Assembly (NCBI GenBank): GCA_005790265.1
Contig: SXVE01000477.1
Location: forward strand, 1-10,700
Direction of reading: 5' to 3'
DNA length: 10,700 nucleotides
Origin: Acidobacteriota bacterium
GTDB lineage: Bacteria; Acidobacteriota; Blastocatellia; Pyrinomonadales; Pyrinomonadaceae
Shown one piece after another: positions 1-6,400 of the stretch. The notes under the pieces were generated by a model that was given only the letters and a program-made list of their open reading frames with translations, had not been told where the DNA came from and did no database searches. The first letter of the stretch is position 1. The number at the start of each line of letters is the position of its first letter. The translations under genes and the position numbers were made by a program.

Positions 1-441
1 GACGCGTTTCGCCGCTTCGTCTTCGATTTCAGGGAAAAATTTGCCGATTGTGTCGTTCAATCGCAGTTTTCCCTGTTCGACGAGAATCATCACACTCGTC
101 GCCGTCGCAATCGGTTTCGTCAAGCTCGCCGCGTCGAAAATCGTGTCAATCGTCATTTTTTCAACGTTTGGCACGAGCGCGCGATTGCCGAACGCTTTGC
201 GATAAACGATTTTTCCTTTGTGTCCGACGATGACGACCGCGCCGGGAAACTTTTTGTCGGCGATGTCTTTGTTGACGATTTCGTCAATTTGATTTAATTT
301 CGCCGCCGACATTCCGACCGTCTGCGGTGCGGCAACCGGCAATCCCTGCGCGTTTGCGAAGGTAAAAGTTGAAAGGCAGAAGGCAAAAGAAATTGCCGCG
401 AATGCGCAAACGCGCAAAGCATAACGAAGATTTCGTTTCAT
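1..441 (-). CDS. Exported serine hydrolase, beta-lactamase/PBP-like (N-terminal part)
   Basis: The first 147 codons of a leftward gene are present; the C-terminus lies beyond the left edge. Residues 1-32 form a signal peptide: basic MKRNLR, a hydrophobic core and a likely cut after ANA or AQ, so the protein should act in the periplasm or outside. The mature part begins with an MSAAKLNQID-type helix, then FPGAVVIVGHKGKIVYRKAFG, a typical start for the beta-lactamase family (PF00144). The catalytic SxxK motif is S106-L-T-K109, inside FDAASLTKPIATAT. The YxN and HxG/KTG motifs would lie outside the window. The family includes class C beta-lactamases, D-amino-acid peptidases and esterases. In Bacillus subtilis, as I recall, the muropeptide amidase AmiE (YbbE), encoded beside nagZ and murQ, also belongs here, so a muropeptide role is plausible but inferred. 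The ATG at 441 lies 32 bp after the LysR stop, with heptamer repeats where a ribosome site would be and no Shine-Dalgarno. Confidence 0.88.
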   Translation of the reverse strand, partial: MKRNLRYALRVCAFAAISFAFCLSTFTFANAQGLPVAAPQTVGMSAAKLNQIDEIVNKDIADKKFPGAVVIVGHKGKIVYRKAFGNRALVPNVEKMTIDTIFDAASLTKPIATATSVMILVEQGKLRLNDTIGKFFPEIEDEAAKRV

Positions 442-442
442 T

Positions 443-470
443 CGTATTTCGTAATTCGTAATTCGTAATT
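443..470. repeat. Four tandem 7-bp repeats (CGTAATT)
   Basis: Three perfect head-to-tail copies of CGTAATT occupy 450-470, preceded by one copy with a single mismatch (CGTATTT, 443-449). They fill almost the whole gap between the LysR stop codon (474-476) and the serine hydrolase start (439-441). Seen from the hydrolase mRNA they read AATTACG repeated, ending 1 nt before the ATG, so they replace any Shine-Dalgarno sequence. Similar AT-rich heptamer arrays are known between genes in some bacteria, notably cyanobacteria; their function is generally unknown. Confidence 0.85.
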
Positions 471-473
471 GAT

Positions 474-1391
474 TCATTTTTTCGCTTTTAATTCTTTTTC
501 GCGTTCAACGAAACTTTCTTTGCAGAATTTGACAAATTCTTTGGCAATCGGCGAATAATAACCGCCGCGAAGTCGCGTTAAACCTAAATCCCACTTGATT
601 TCCGCGCCTTCGATGTACCACGAAATCAGTTTCTTCGCCTTGATTTCCGCCGCGACGGTTTTCGCGCCCGCGATGCCGACGCCCATATTATTTTCGACCA
701 TCTGATTGATCGCTTCCTGACGCGACAATTCCATCACGACGTTCGGGCGAACGCTCGCCGCCGCGAAAAAATCGTCAATCATTCGCCGCGTGTTGCCGCC
801 TTTTTCGCCGAGAATCAGATTTTCACCAGCCAGCTGCGCCGCGCTGATTACTTTTTCTTTCGACAGCGCGTGATTCGGGCTGGCGATGGCGACGATTTCG
901 TCGCTGAACAAAAGATCGGTCTGCAAATTCGTATTTTCAACCGGCAAGGACACGAACGCGATATCAAGTTCGCCGTGCATAATTCGCTCGCTCAAAGTCT
1001 GACTCGTGCCCGAATTAACCGTTAATTCGGCGCGCGGATAACGCGTTTTCAGCTTTTGCAGAATCGTCGGCAATTGCATCGTCGCAAACATCGCCGACGC
1101 CGAACCGATGCGCAGCCGTCCGTGTTCGGCTCCGGCTAATTCGGAAATTTCGGCAATCGCCGCGTCGTGTTCGCGCAGAATGCGGCGCGCGCGGTCGAGC
1201 AGATGTTCGCCCGCTTCGGTTAGAATGACGCGGCGCGGCGTCCGCGTAAACAGCGGAATGCCGACTTCGTCTTCCAATTGCCGAATCTGCATCGAAATCG
1301 CCGCCTGCGTCACATTGGTTTTACGCGCTCCGGCGGTAAAAGTTTTCGCTTCGGCAATCGCCAAAAATGCTTTTAGTTGTCTTATTTCCAT
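474..1391 (-). CDS. LysR-type transcriptional regulator
   Basis: This 305-residue protein has the family's usual length and layout. An N-terminal winged helix-turn-helix covers about residues 2-60: MEIRQLKAFLAIAEAKTFT, then QAAISMQIRQLEDEVG and LFTRTPRRVILTEAGE. A linker helix follows, then a periplasmic-binding-protein-like effector domain from about residue 85 (GRLRIGSASAMFATMQLP). I chose the ATG at 1391 because LysR proteins nearly always begin a few residues before the RQLKAF helix. A GTG at 1415 would add eight residues with no family support. Neither start has a clear Shine-Dalgarno. The gene diverges from the amino sugar kinase and lies 32 bp before the serine hydrolase, so it probably controls both sides and itself. 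The effector could be a peptidoglycan sugar or peptide, but nothing in the sequence shows which. MurNAc genes are more often controlled by RpiR-type MurR. Confidence 0.93.
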   Translation of the reverse strand: MEIRQLKAFLAIAEAKTFTAGARKTNVTQAAISMQIRQLEDEVGIPLFTRTPRRVILTEAGEHLLDRARRILREHDAAIAEISELAGAEHGRLRIGSASAMFATMQLPTILQKLKTRYPRAELTVNSGTSQTLSERIMHGELDIAFVSLPVENTNLQTDLLFSDEIVAIASPNHALSKEKVISAAQLAGENLILGEKGGNTRRMIDDFFAAASVRPNVVMELSRQEAINQMVENNMGVGIAGAKTVAAEIKAKKLISWYIEGAEIKWDLGLTRLRGGYYSPIAKEFVKFCKESFVEREKELKAKK

Positions 1392-1498
1392 TGAGTTAAA
1401 GAGCTGACCGAACACAATTCGGCAACTTGTTTTAACGCACGCGCGCCGAATTGAAAAAATTTTAGTTGTTTCGTTTATTGAAATCTGAAGATCGTCAA

Positions 1499-1525
1499 AA
1501 GATTATTCAGACATCAGATAATCTT
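1499..1525. promoter_or_regulatory. Probable LysR operator (T-N11-A dyad)
   Basis: The dyad AAGATTAT-N11-ATAATCTT has 8-bp arms that match perfectly and an 11-bp spacer, exactly the T-N11-A geometry of LysR-family boxes. It lies in the divergent region, 85 bp before the kinase ATG and 107 bp before the LysR ATG, the usual place for a site serving both divergent genes. Shorter related dyads nearby (ATCTGAAGAT at about 1482-1491, and TTGACTTTAT at 1527-1536 against ATAAGTCAA at 1557-1565) may be secondary half-sites. Binding by the neighbouring regulator is inferred from geometry and position. Confidence 0.68.
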
Positions 1526-1550
1526 ATTGACTTTATAAAATCTTTTAGGA

Positions 1551-1578
1551 TTGATTATAAGTCAAGTCTGGATAGAAT
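1551..1578 (+). promoter_or_regulatory. Possible sigma-70-like promoter of the kinase gene
   Basis: TTGATT (1551-1556) and TAGAAT (1573-1578) are spaced by 16 bp, which would start a transcript near 1585, about 25 nt before the kinase ATG. The proposed LysR dyad would end about 25 bp upstream of the -35 box, a position suited to activation. The region is very AT-rich, so chance matches are likely. Confidence 0.35.
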
Positions 1579-1609
1579 AATTATAGATTTTTTATCTGGA
1601 ATTTGAACA

Positions 1610-2587
1610 ATGCCGAAAATCTCTAAAAAAACCGTTCCCAGTTTAATTTACCCGAATCTGTTTCTCGGCGTGGACGGCGGCGGCACGAAAACTCACGCCG
1701 TACTGATGAACGACGCGCGCGAAATTCTCTGCGAAGGCTTTGCAGGCGCGTCTAATCCGCTGCGCGTCGGCGTGGAAAACGCGGTCGGCAACATTGCAAA
1801 AGCGATTGACAATGCCTGCGATGCCGGAAATCGCAGCCGCGACGACATCGTTTCCGCCACGCTCGGTTTGGCGGGCGTGCGCCGCGCCGATATTCGCCGC
1901 GTGATTGCCGAAAGTTTCAAAAAGCGCCTTAATATTAAAAAAGTGCAGGTTATCACCGATGCTGAAATCGCGCTTTACGGCACGACGCTCGGCAAAACCG
2001 GGCTAGTCGTCATTGCCGGCACCGGCTCGATTTGCATCGGACAAGACGAAACCGGCAAAAAGTTTACCGCCGGCGGCTGGGGACCGCTCGCGGGCGATGA
2101 AGGCGGCGGCGCGGGAATCGCGAAACGCGCATTGCAGGCAATCGCCAAAGCGTCGGACGGACGCGCGGCACCGACCGAACTGAGCCGCGTGGCTTCCGAA
2201 TATTTCCGCACCGGAAAAAGCGAGGATTTGATCGTCGCGATTTATTCGCCGCAAACCGACAACGCGAAAATCGCCGGTTTCGCGCGCGAAGTGGTCGAAA
2301 CGGCAAAAGCGGGCGACGCGGTGGCGCTCGAAATTCTCGTCGAAGCCGGATACGAACTCGGTTTGGCGGCAACCGCCGTCATCAAACATTTACATCTTGA
2401 GCGAAAAAAATTTCCCATCGGGTGCGTCGGCAGCGTTTTTCGCGCCGGTGAAATTTTGACCGATTCGCTCAATGCGACCGTGCACCAAACCGCGCCGAAA
2501 GCATTTCTCACCGCGCCGCTGCTTTTTCCCGCCGAAGCCGCCGCGCGCATTTCATTTGAAAATTACCAAGATGCTTCCGCAAAGTAA
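1610..2587 (+). CDS. BadF/BadG-type N-acetyl amino sugar kinase (GlcNAc/MurNAc kinase candidate)
   Basis: This 325-residue protein belongs to the BadF/BadG/BcrA/BcrD ATPase family (PF01869) of the actin/hexokinase fold. Phosphate-1 motif: LGVDGGGTKT, residues 19-28. The likely catalytic aspartate is D117 in VITDAEIAL. Phosphate-2: IAGTGS, residues 135-140. The family signature GGWGPLAGDEGGGAGI starts at residue 155. A GCVGSVFRAG segment near residue 271 fits the adenosine region. There is no signal peptide, so it is cytosolic. Known relatives phosphorylate GlcNAc (mammalian NAGK) or both GlcNAc and MurNAc (MurK of Clostridium acetobutylicum). Because murQ and an exported NagZ are nearby and no PTS or AnmK is seen, MurNAc 6-phosphorylation (murK-like) is the favoured role, but GlcNAc or glucosamine kinase cannot be excluded. 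The start at 1610 has only a weak GGA nine bases upstream. The gene is probably transcribed alone: a 232-bp gap follows, and I see no convincing terminator in it. Confidence 0.87.
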   Translation: MPKISKKTVPSLIYPNLFLGVDGGGTKTHAVLMNDAREILCEGFAGASNPLRVGVENAVGNIAKAIDNACDAGNRSRDDIVSATLGLAGVRRADIRRVIAESFKKRLNIKKVQVITDAEIALYGTTLGKTGLVVIAGTGSICIGQDETGKKFTAGGWGPLAGDEGGGAGIAKRALQAIAKASDGRAAPTELSRVASEYFRTGKSEDLIVAIYSPQTDNAKIAGFAREVVETAKAGDAVALEILVEAGYELGLAATAVIKHLHLERKKFPIGCVGSVFRAGEILTDSLNATVHQTAPKAFLTAPLLFPAEAAARISFENYQDASAK

Positions 2588-2819
2588 TTCAACGGTCAAT
2601 ATCGGCTTTCGGCAACTTGCGATTAACCCGATTTTCGCCGGCTCAAAACGATTCGACAAAAACAGTAAAAAATTATATTAAATTATTGAGCGTGTTTGGT
2701 TTCCGTCCATTTCGCCAAGGCATAATTCTTGCTTTTTACGCATTTTCATAAACAGCCGATTTCTATTTCTAACAAACGTTTTTACGTTCGCATCGAAAAA
2801 AAATTAAAAGGAGAATCTT

Positions 2820-3311
2820 ATGGAAAGCAGAGCTAAATTATTCGGTCACGCGATTCATCCGGTGATGATCGTTTTTCCGCTCGGACTTCTGGCGACGAGC
2901 GTTGTTTTCGACGTTATTTATTTGTTTCGCGGTTCTTCAACGATGGCGACGGTGGCTTTTTATATGATCGCCGCCGGAATCGTCGGCGGATTTCTCGCTT
3001 CTCCGTTCGGAACGATTGACTGGCTCGCGATTCCTGCCGGAACGCGGGCGAAAAGAATCGGATTGATGCACGGCGGAGCGAACATTGTGGCTCTGTTAAT
3101 CTTTATTTTCAGCTGGTGGCTGCGCCGCGATGCGCCGGAAAATCCGGAAACGCTCGCTGTTGTCAGTTCGTTTGCCGGTTTAGGACTTGCACTGCTCGGC
3201 GGCTGGCTCGGCGGCGAATTGGTCGAACGGCTCGGCGTCGGCGTTGATGACGGCGCGCATCTCGACGCGCCGAATTCGTTATCCGGCAAACCGGCAAGCG
3301 CCAACGAATAA
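2820..3311 (+). CDS. DUF2231 family four-helix membrane protein
   Basis: This 163-residue integral membrane protein has about four hydrophobic helices, near residues 13-36, 41-62, 85-103 and 113-133. The N-terminal GHAIHPVMIVFPLGL (H10, H13, P14), a later LMHGG (H84) and the GGWLGGELVERLGVGV near the end of the last helix are typical of DUF2231 (PF09990). The conserved histidines have invited ideas of heme or metal binding, but the function is not established. The polar C-terminal tail (DDGAHLDAPNSLSGKPASANE) carries no recognised motif. The start is well supported by AAAAGGAG at 2807-2814, five bases before the ATG. The 232 bp upstream (2588-2819) hold no other gene. A short AACG-TTTTTA-CGTT-type dyad near 2776-2789 is the only structure I noticed there. 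It sits between sugar-salvage genes, but a shared role is not shown. Confidence 0.87.
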   Translation: MESRAKLFGHAIHPVMIVFPLGLLATSVVFDVIYLFRGSSTMATVAFYMIAAGIVGGFLASPFGTIDWLAIPAGTRAKRIGLMHGGANIVALLIFIFSWWLRRDAPENPETLAVVSSFAGLGLALLGGWLGGELVERLGVGVDDGAHLDAPNSLSGKPASANE

Positions 3312-3380
3312 CGGCGCAGATAATTTGTAATATTTTTTCGCGTAATATTGGAGCCGATGAGAAGCCGCCGAAGTTCTGAA

Positions 3381-3498
3381 AAGCTGTTTGAAAAATCGAA
3401 AAAGCAGTGAAAATGCGGAAGTTTGCGCGAATCAGTGATATCAAAACCAACTTCGTTGCGGGCGAACTTCCGCATCGAACCGATTTTTCAAACAGCTT
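3381..3498. repeat. 118-bp imperfect inverted repeat (large hairpin)
   Basis: The outer arms are 18 bp and perfectly complementary: AAGCTGTTTGAAAAATCG (3381-3398) pairs with 3481-3498. Further in, ATGCGGAAGTT (3413-3423) pairs perfectly with AACTTCCGCAT (3465-3475), and several more pairs continue inward with mismatches. An asymmetric internal loop (14 and 5 nt) separates the two stems. There is no T-run after either arm, so it is not a standard intrinsic terminator. The right arm contains the EAL stop codon and last codons. A 5-bp TTCTG flanks it at 3374-3378 and 3497-3501, too short to prove a target duplication. It may be a convergent-gene terminator, a REP/MITE-like element or a small RNA hairpin. 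Confidence 0.8.
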
Positions 3499-4312
3499 CT
3501 GCTATTGCGGGCGAAGAATTTTGAATTGCAACGAATCCGTCGGCAATCGGCGCAAGCGACTGAAATGCAGGTTTGGCGAAAAGATAGCCTTGAAACAATT
3601 CGATGCCGAAATCACGCAGCGTTTCGAGTTCTTCGCGCGTTTCGATGCCTTCGGCGATCAAGGTAATTCCCAAATCGGCGCAAACGCCGACGATGCTTTT
3701 GACAATCGTTTGTTTCACCCGGCTCGATTCAATCGAGCGCGTTAATTCCATATCAAGCTTGATAATATCCGGTTGAAACGCAGAAAGCAGATTTAAGCCC
3801 GCATAACCGGCGCCGAAATCGTCGAGCGCGGTTTTGAAGCCGTGACGCTGATATTCGGTAACGATATTTTTCAAATGAGCGTTATCGCTGACTCTTTCCG
3901 CTTCGGTGATTTCAAAAATTATCTGCTCGACGGGAAAATCGTTGTCGGCGGCGGCTTTGAGTGTTGTTCGCAAACAATTTTCCGGACGATAAACGGCGTT
4001 CGGCATAAAGTTAATGCTGAGAAGCGATTCGATATTGAGCCGCGCCGCCAGATTAACGGCTTTGACGCGGCACATCTGGTCGAATTTATAAAGATTCTGC
4101 GATGTCAGACGAGACAAAATTGAACCGGCGGATTCACGATTTAATCCGCGCACGAGCGCTTCCTGAGCAAAAATTTCTTTGCGCTCGACGTTGATAATCG
4201 GTTGGAAAGCCATCGTAAAATCGAAATCGAGCGCGACTTTATCCGAGCAGCCGGCGCACTCCAATTTTTGCAAAAATGGGCGTTCAGAAAGTTCAGATTG
4301 AATATTCAACAT
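3488..4312 (-). CDS. EAL-domain cyclic-di-GMP phosphodiesterase
   Basis: This soluble 274-residue protein is almost entirely one EAL domain (PF00563), which hydrolyses c-di-GMP to pGpG. The signature residues are present: E51-A-L-V-R, N101 in SINFMPNA, E134 in FEITE, D164 and D165 in DDFGAGY, K185 in DIIKLD, E221 in AEGIET and Q241 in FQGYLFAKP. It should therefore be an active metal-dependent enzyme, not a degenerate EAL. There is no GGDEF, PAS or membrane segment. The short N-terminal region has CAGC (C19, C22) just before the domain, which might bind a metal or sense redox state. The gene faces DUF2231 and diverges from murQ. Its 3' end, including the stop, lies in the right arm of the large inverted repeat. 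No Shine-Dalgarno precedes the ATG at 4312, and a 10-bp periodic A-rich array lies 19-58 bp upstream. Any link to peptidoglycan salvage is unproven. Confidence 0.93.
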   Translation of the reverse strand: MLNIQSELSERPFLQKLECAGCSDKVALDFDFTMAFQPIINVERKEIFAQEALVRGLNRESAGSILSRLTSQNLYKFDQMCRVKAVNLAARLNIESLLSINFMPNAVYRPENCLRTTLKAAADNDFPVEQIIFEITEAERVSDNAHLKNIVTEYQRHGFKTALDDFGAGYAGLNLLSAFQPDIIKLDMELTRSIESSRVKQTIVKSIVGVCADLGITLIAEGIETREELETLRDFGIELFQGYLFAKPAFQSLAPIADGFVAIQNSSPAIAEAV

Positions 4313-4330
4313 AATTTTTGGGATAAACTA

Positions 4331-4370
4331 AAAATCAAAGGAAACTAAAGGAAATTAAAGAAAAACGAAG
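4331..4370. repeat. Four degenerate 10-bp A-rich units
   Basis: Consecutive decamers AAAATCAAAG, GAAACTAAAG, GAAATTAAAG and AAAAACGAAG follow consensus (G/A)AAA-N-T-AAAG. The A-tracts recur with a period near one helical turn, which would favour intrinsic DNA bending. The array lies just upstream of the EAL start, in the divergent EAL-murQ region (4313-4576). It could be a bend, a repeated protein site or chance low complexity. Confidence 0.6.
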
Positions 4371-4441
4371 GATACAAGCGAGAGATCAGTAATTTTTCGA
4401 TCAGAAATGTCAGGCTGGTCGGAAAACGACGACACGAATGA

Positions 4442-4450
4442 TGATATAAT
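4442..4450 (+). promoter_or_regulatory. Extended -10 promoter element before murQ
   Basis: TG-A-TATAAT matches the extended -10 consensus TGnTATAAT exactly. No good -35 hexamer stands 16-18 bp upstream, as is common for extended -10 promoters. The transcript would start near 4457, giving a murQ leader of about 120 nt that is AT-rich and shows no structure I recognise. This is a single-motif prediction in an AT-rich region. Confidence 0.45.
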
Positions 4451-4576
4451 AATCAGCATTCAAACTACAAACTATTTTTGTCATGTTTGAACATAATTTC
4501 GTTTAATATTATTTAAGAATTTATAACCCGTAATTTTACTGCCGATTAGAAATTTAGTGCCGATCGATTAAAGGCG

Positions 4577-5479
4577 ATGAAGATACCGATAACCGAACAG
4601 GAAAATCCGCAAACAGCTGCTATTGATCGCGTTTCGACTCTCGAAGCGATTCGATTAATCAACGACGAAGACAAAAAAGTTGCCGTCGCCGTCGAACTCG
4701 TTTTGCCGGAAATCGCGGAGGCGATTGACCGAATTGTCGCGCGCCTGCAAAACGGCGGGCGTCTTTTTTATATCGGAAGCGGCACGAGCGGACGGCTCGG
4801 AGTTTTGGACGCGAGCGAGATTCCGCCGACGTTCGGCGTTTCTTACGATTTAGTTCAAGGCGTCATCGCGGGCGGTTACGACGCGCTTTATCAGGCGACC
4901 GAATCGAGCGAGGACGACCGCGACGCCGGACGCGCCGATTTAGAGAAGCGCGGGTTCACCGGAAAAGACGCGCTCGTCGGCATCGCCGCGTCGGGCAGAA
5001 CGCCGTACACGATTGGCGCGCTCGAATACGCAGGCGAACTCGGCAGTTTGACGGCGTGCGTCACGTGCGTTCCCGCTTCGGCGATTACCGAAGCGGCGGA
5101 AATCGCGATTGTGCCGGTCGTCGGCGCGGAAGCGATTGCCGGTTCGTCGCGAATGAAAGCGGGAACGGCGCAGAAAATGGTTTTGAATATGCTTTCGACC
5201 GGCGCGATGATTCGTCTCGGCTACGTCAAAGGCAACCGGATGACGAACGTCAAATCATCGAACGCGAAACTAAAAGAGCGCAGTTTGCGAATTTTAATGG
5301 CGGAAACCAATCTTGACGAAGCGAAAGCTGCGACATTGATGAACGAAGCGAACGACGATTTGCGCGCCGCAATCGTGATCGCGCGCGCCGACGTTGACGC
5401 CGAACGAGCTTTCGCCGCGCTCGCTGCGCATAATTTCGTCGTCGAAAAAGCAATTGAATCTTTGAAATCCGAATTGTAA
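4577..5479 (+). CDS. murQ: N-acetylmuramic acid 6-phosphate etherase MurQ
   Basis: MurQ is a cytosolic enzyme that cleaves the D-lactyl ether of MurNAc-6-phosphate to give GlcNAc-6-phosphate and D-lactate, so that MurNAc can enter amino sugar catabolism. At 300 residues it has full family length. An N-terminal TEQENPQTAAID is followed by a SIS sugar-phosphate fold with YIGSGTSGRLGVLDASEIPP from residue 65. E81 and E112 line up with the catalytic glutamates Glu83 and Glu114 of E. coli MurQ. SSRMKAGTAQKMVLNMLSTG and NVKSSNAKLKERS are strong MurQ signatures. A helical, UBA-like C-terminus ends at EL. The start matches family N-termini, although the AAAGG before it is only two bases from the ATG, an unusually short spacing. 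A SIMPL gene follows after 96 bp, and the first good terminator comes after that gene, so the two are likely co-transcribed. The gene serves the same pathway as the kinase, symporter and NagZ around it. Confidence 0.96.
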   Translation: MKIPITEQENPQTAAIDRVSTLEAIRLINDEDKKVAVAVELVLPEIAEAIDRIVARLQNGGRLFYIGSGTSGRLGVLDASEIPPTFGVSYDLVQGVIAGGYDALYQATESSEDDRDAGRADLEKRGFTGKDALVGIAASGRTPYTIGALEYAGELGSLTACVTCVPASAITEAAEIAIVPVVGAEAIAGSSRMKAGTAQKMVLNMLSTGAMIRLGYVKGNRMTNVKSSNAKLKERSLRILMAETNLDEAKAATLMNEANDDLRAAIVIARADVDAERAFAALAAHNFVVEKAIESLKSEL

Positions 5480-5575
5480 AACGTCATCATTTGCGCGTCG
5501 GCGCGAGCGTGATTTCGTCCAGCAAAAATAATATTTTTTGTCGTTCAATGGCTACCAATTTATGGAGGTCAAAAG

Positions 5576-6313
5576 ATGGACGGTTCAAGAAACAATTTTT
5601 CGCTAAATTCGGGCGCGGCGCTCGCCATCGGTTTGGTTTTGTCGTCGCTGATTTTCGGCTGGTTTTACTCGAACGCCAAAAAAGGCGACGAAGCGGTAAC
5701 GGTGACGGGTTCGGCGCGCAAACGCATCAAATCCGATTTGGTCGTTTGGAGCGCGGGCGTGTCGTATCAAGCGCCGCAGTTGGCTGACGCTTACCGGTCG
5801 CTTTCGGAAAATATTCCGCGCGTTAAACAGTATTTGCTCAGTAAAGGAATCGCGGAAAATCAAATCACGGTTTCTTCGATTGCCACGCAAACGTTGAAGA
5901 AACAAGACGAGAACGGCGTCGAAAGTTCGGAAATCACGGCTTATTCGCTGCGCCAGCAAATCGAAGTTCGTTCCAATGAAGTTGATAAAATCGGGCAGAT
6001 CGCCCGCGAAGCGACGGAATTGATTAATCAGGGAATTTTGATCGAATCGAACGCGCCGCAGTATTATTATACGCAGCTCGGCGATTTGAAAATCGAAATG
6101 CTCGGCGAAGCGGCGCGCGACGCCAAAACCCGCGCCGAACGAATCGCCGACAGCACGGGCAACAAAATCGGCGCCGTTCGTTCAGCCAGAATGGGCGTGA
6201 TGCAGATCACCGCCGCCGATTCGACCGAAGTTTCCGACGCCGGAATCAGCGATTCGACGACGATTGACAAAGACGTGACGGCGGTCGTCAACATTAGTTT
6301 TGCGGTGGATTGA
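5576..6313 (+). CDS. SIMPL-domain (DUF541) membrane-anchored periplasmic protein
   Basis: This 245-residue protein has one N-terminal hydrophobic helix (about residues 13-31, GAALAIGLVLSSLIFGWFY), which is an uncleaved anchor or a signal sequence. A SIMPL/DUF541 domain (PF04402) follows: VTVTGSARKRIKSDLVVWS near the start, paired alpha-beta repeats with VKQYLLSKGIAENQITVSSI, and a C-terminal ARDAKTRAERIADSTG helix before the closing VTAVVNISFAVD strand. Relatives include Brucella BP26/OMP28 and E. coli YggE, envelope proteins of poorly defined function; BP26 forms ring-like oligomers. The start is fixed by GGAGG at 5564-5568, seven bases before the ATG. It is the second gene after murQ and is followed directly by a strong terminator. 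Its role in peptidoglycan salvage, if any, is unknown. Confidence 0.88.
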   Translation: MDGSRNNFSLNSGAALAIGLVLSSLIFGWFYSNAKKGDEAVTVTGSARKRIKSDLVVWSAGVSYQAPQLADAYRSLSENIPRVKQYLLSKGIAENQITVSSIATQTLKKQDENGVESSEITAYSLRQQIEVRSNEVDKIGQIAREATELINQGILIESNAPQYYYTQLGDLKIEMLGEAARDAKTRAERIADSTGNKIGAVRSARMGVMQITAADSTEVSDAGISDSTTIDKDVTAVVNISFAVD

Positions 6314-6338
6314 AACGATGAACAATCTTACTTGCTGA

Positions 6339-6383
6339 TGTTGAGCGGGAGAAAATTGATTTTTCTCCCGCTCAACAATTTTT
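6339..6383 (+). terminator. Intrinsic terminator after murQ-SIMPL
   Basis: A perfect 17-bp stem (TGTTGAGCGGGAGAAAA at 6339-6355 with 6361-6377) closes a 5-nt loop and is followed after one A by TTTTT (6379-6383). It begins 25 bp after the SIMPL stop. It ends only 17 bp before the symporter start, so the symporter probably needs its own promoter or read-through. Confidence 0.92.
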
Positions 6384-6400
6384 CGTGTTAATCATAATCT

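Noticed and set aside
1108..1407. Plus-strand ORF of 99 codons opposite the LysR gene
   Set aside because: It is antisense to the conserved helix-turn-helix region, shows serine/arginine-rich low-complexity composition and has no ribosome site.
1392..1415. GTG start for LysR adding eight residues
   Set aside because: LysR proteins normally begin at the MEIRQL-type helix, and no ribosome site favours the longer form.
2003..2389. Minus-strand ORF of 128 codons within the kinase gene
   Set aside because: It mirrors the conserved kinase coding sequence, is one of several overlapping minus-strand frames there and matches no family.
3374..3501. 5-bp TTCTG direct repeats as a target-site duplication around the inverted repeat
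   Set aside because: Five bases are too easily found by chance and the element edges do not align symmetrically with them.
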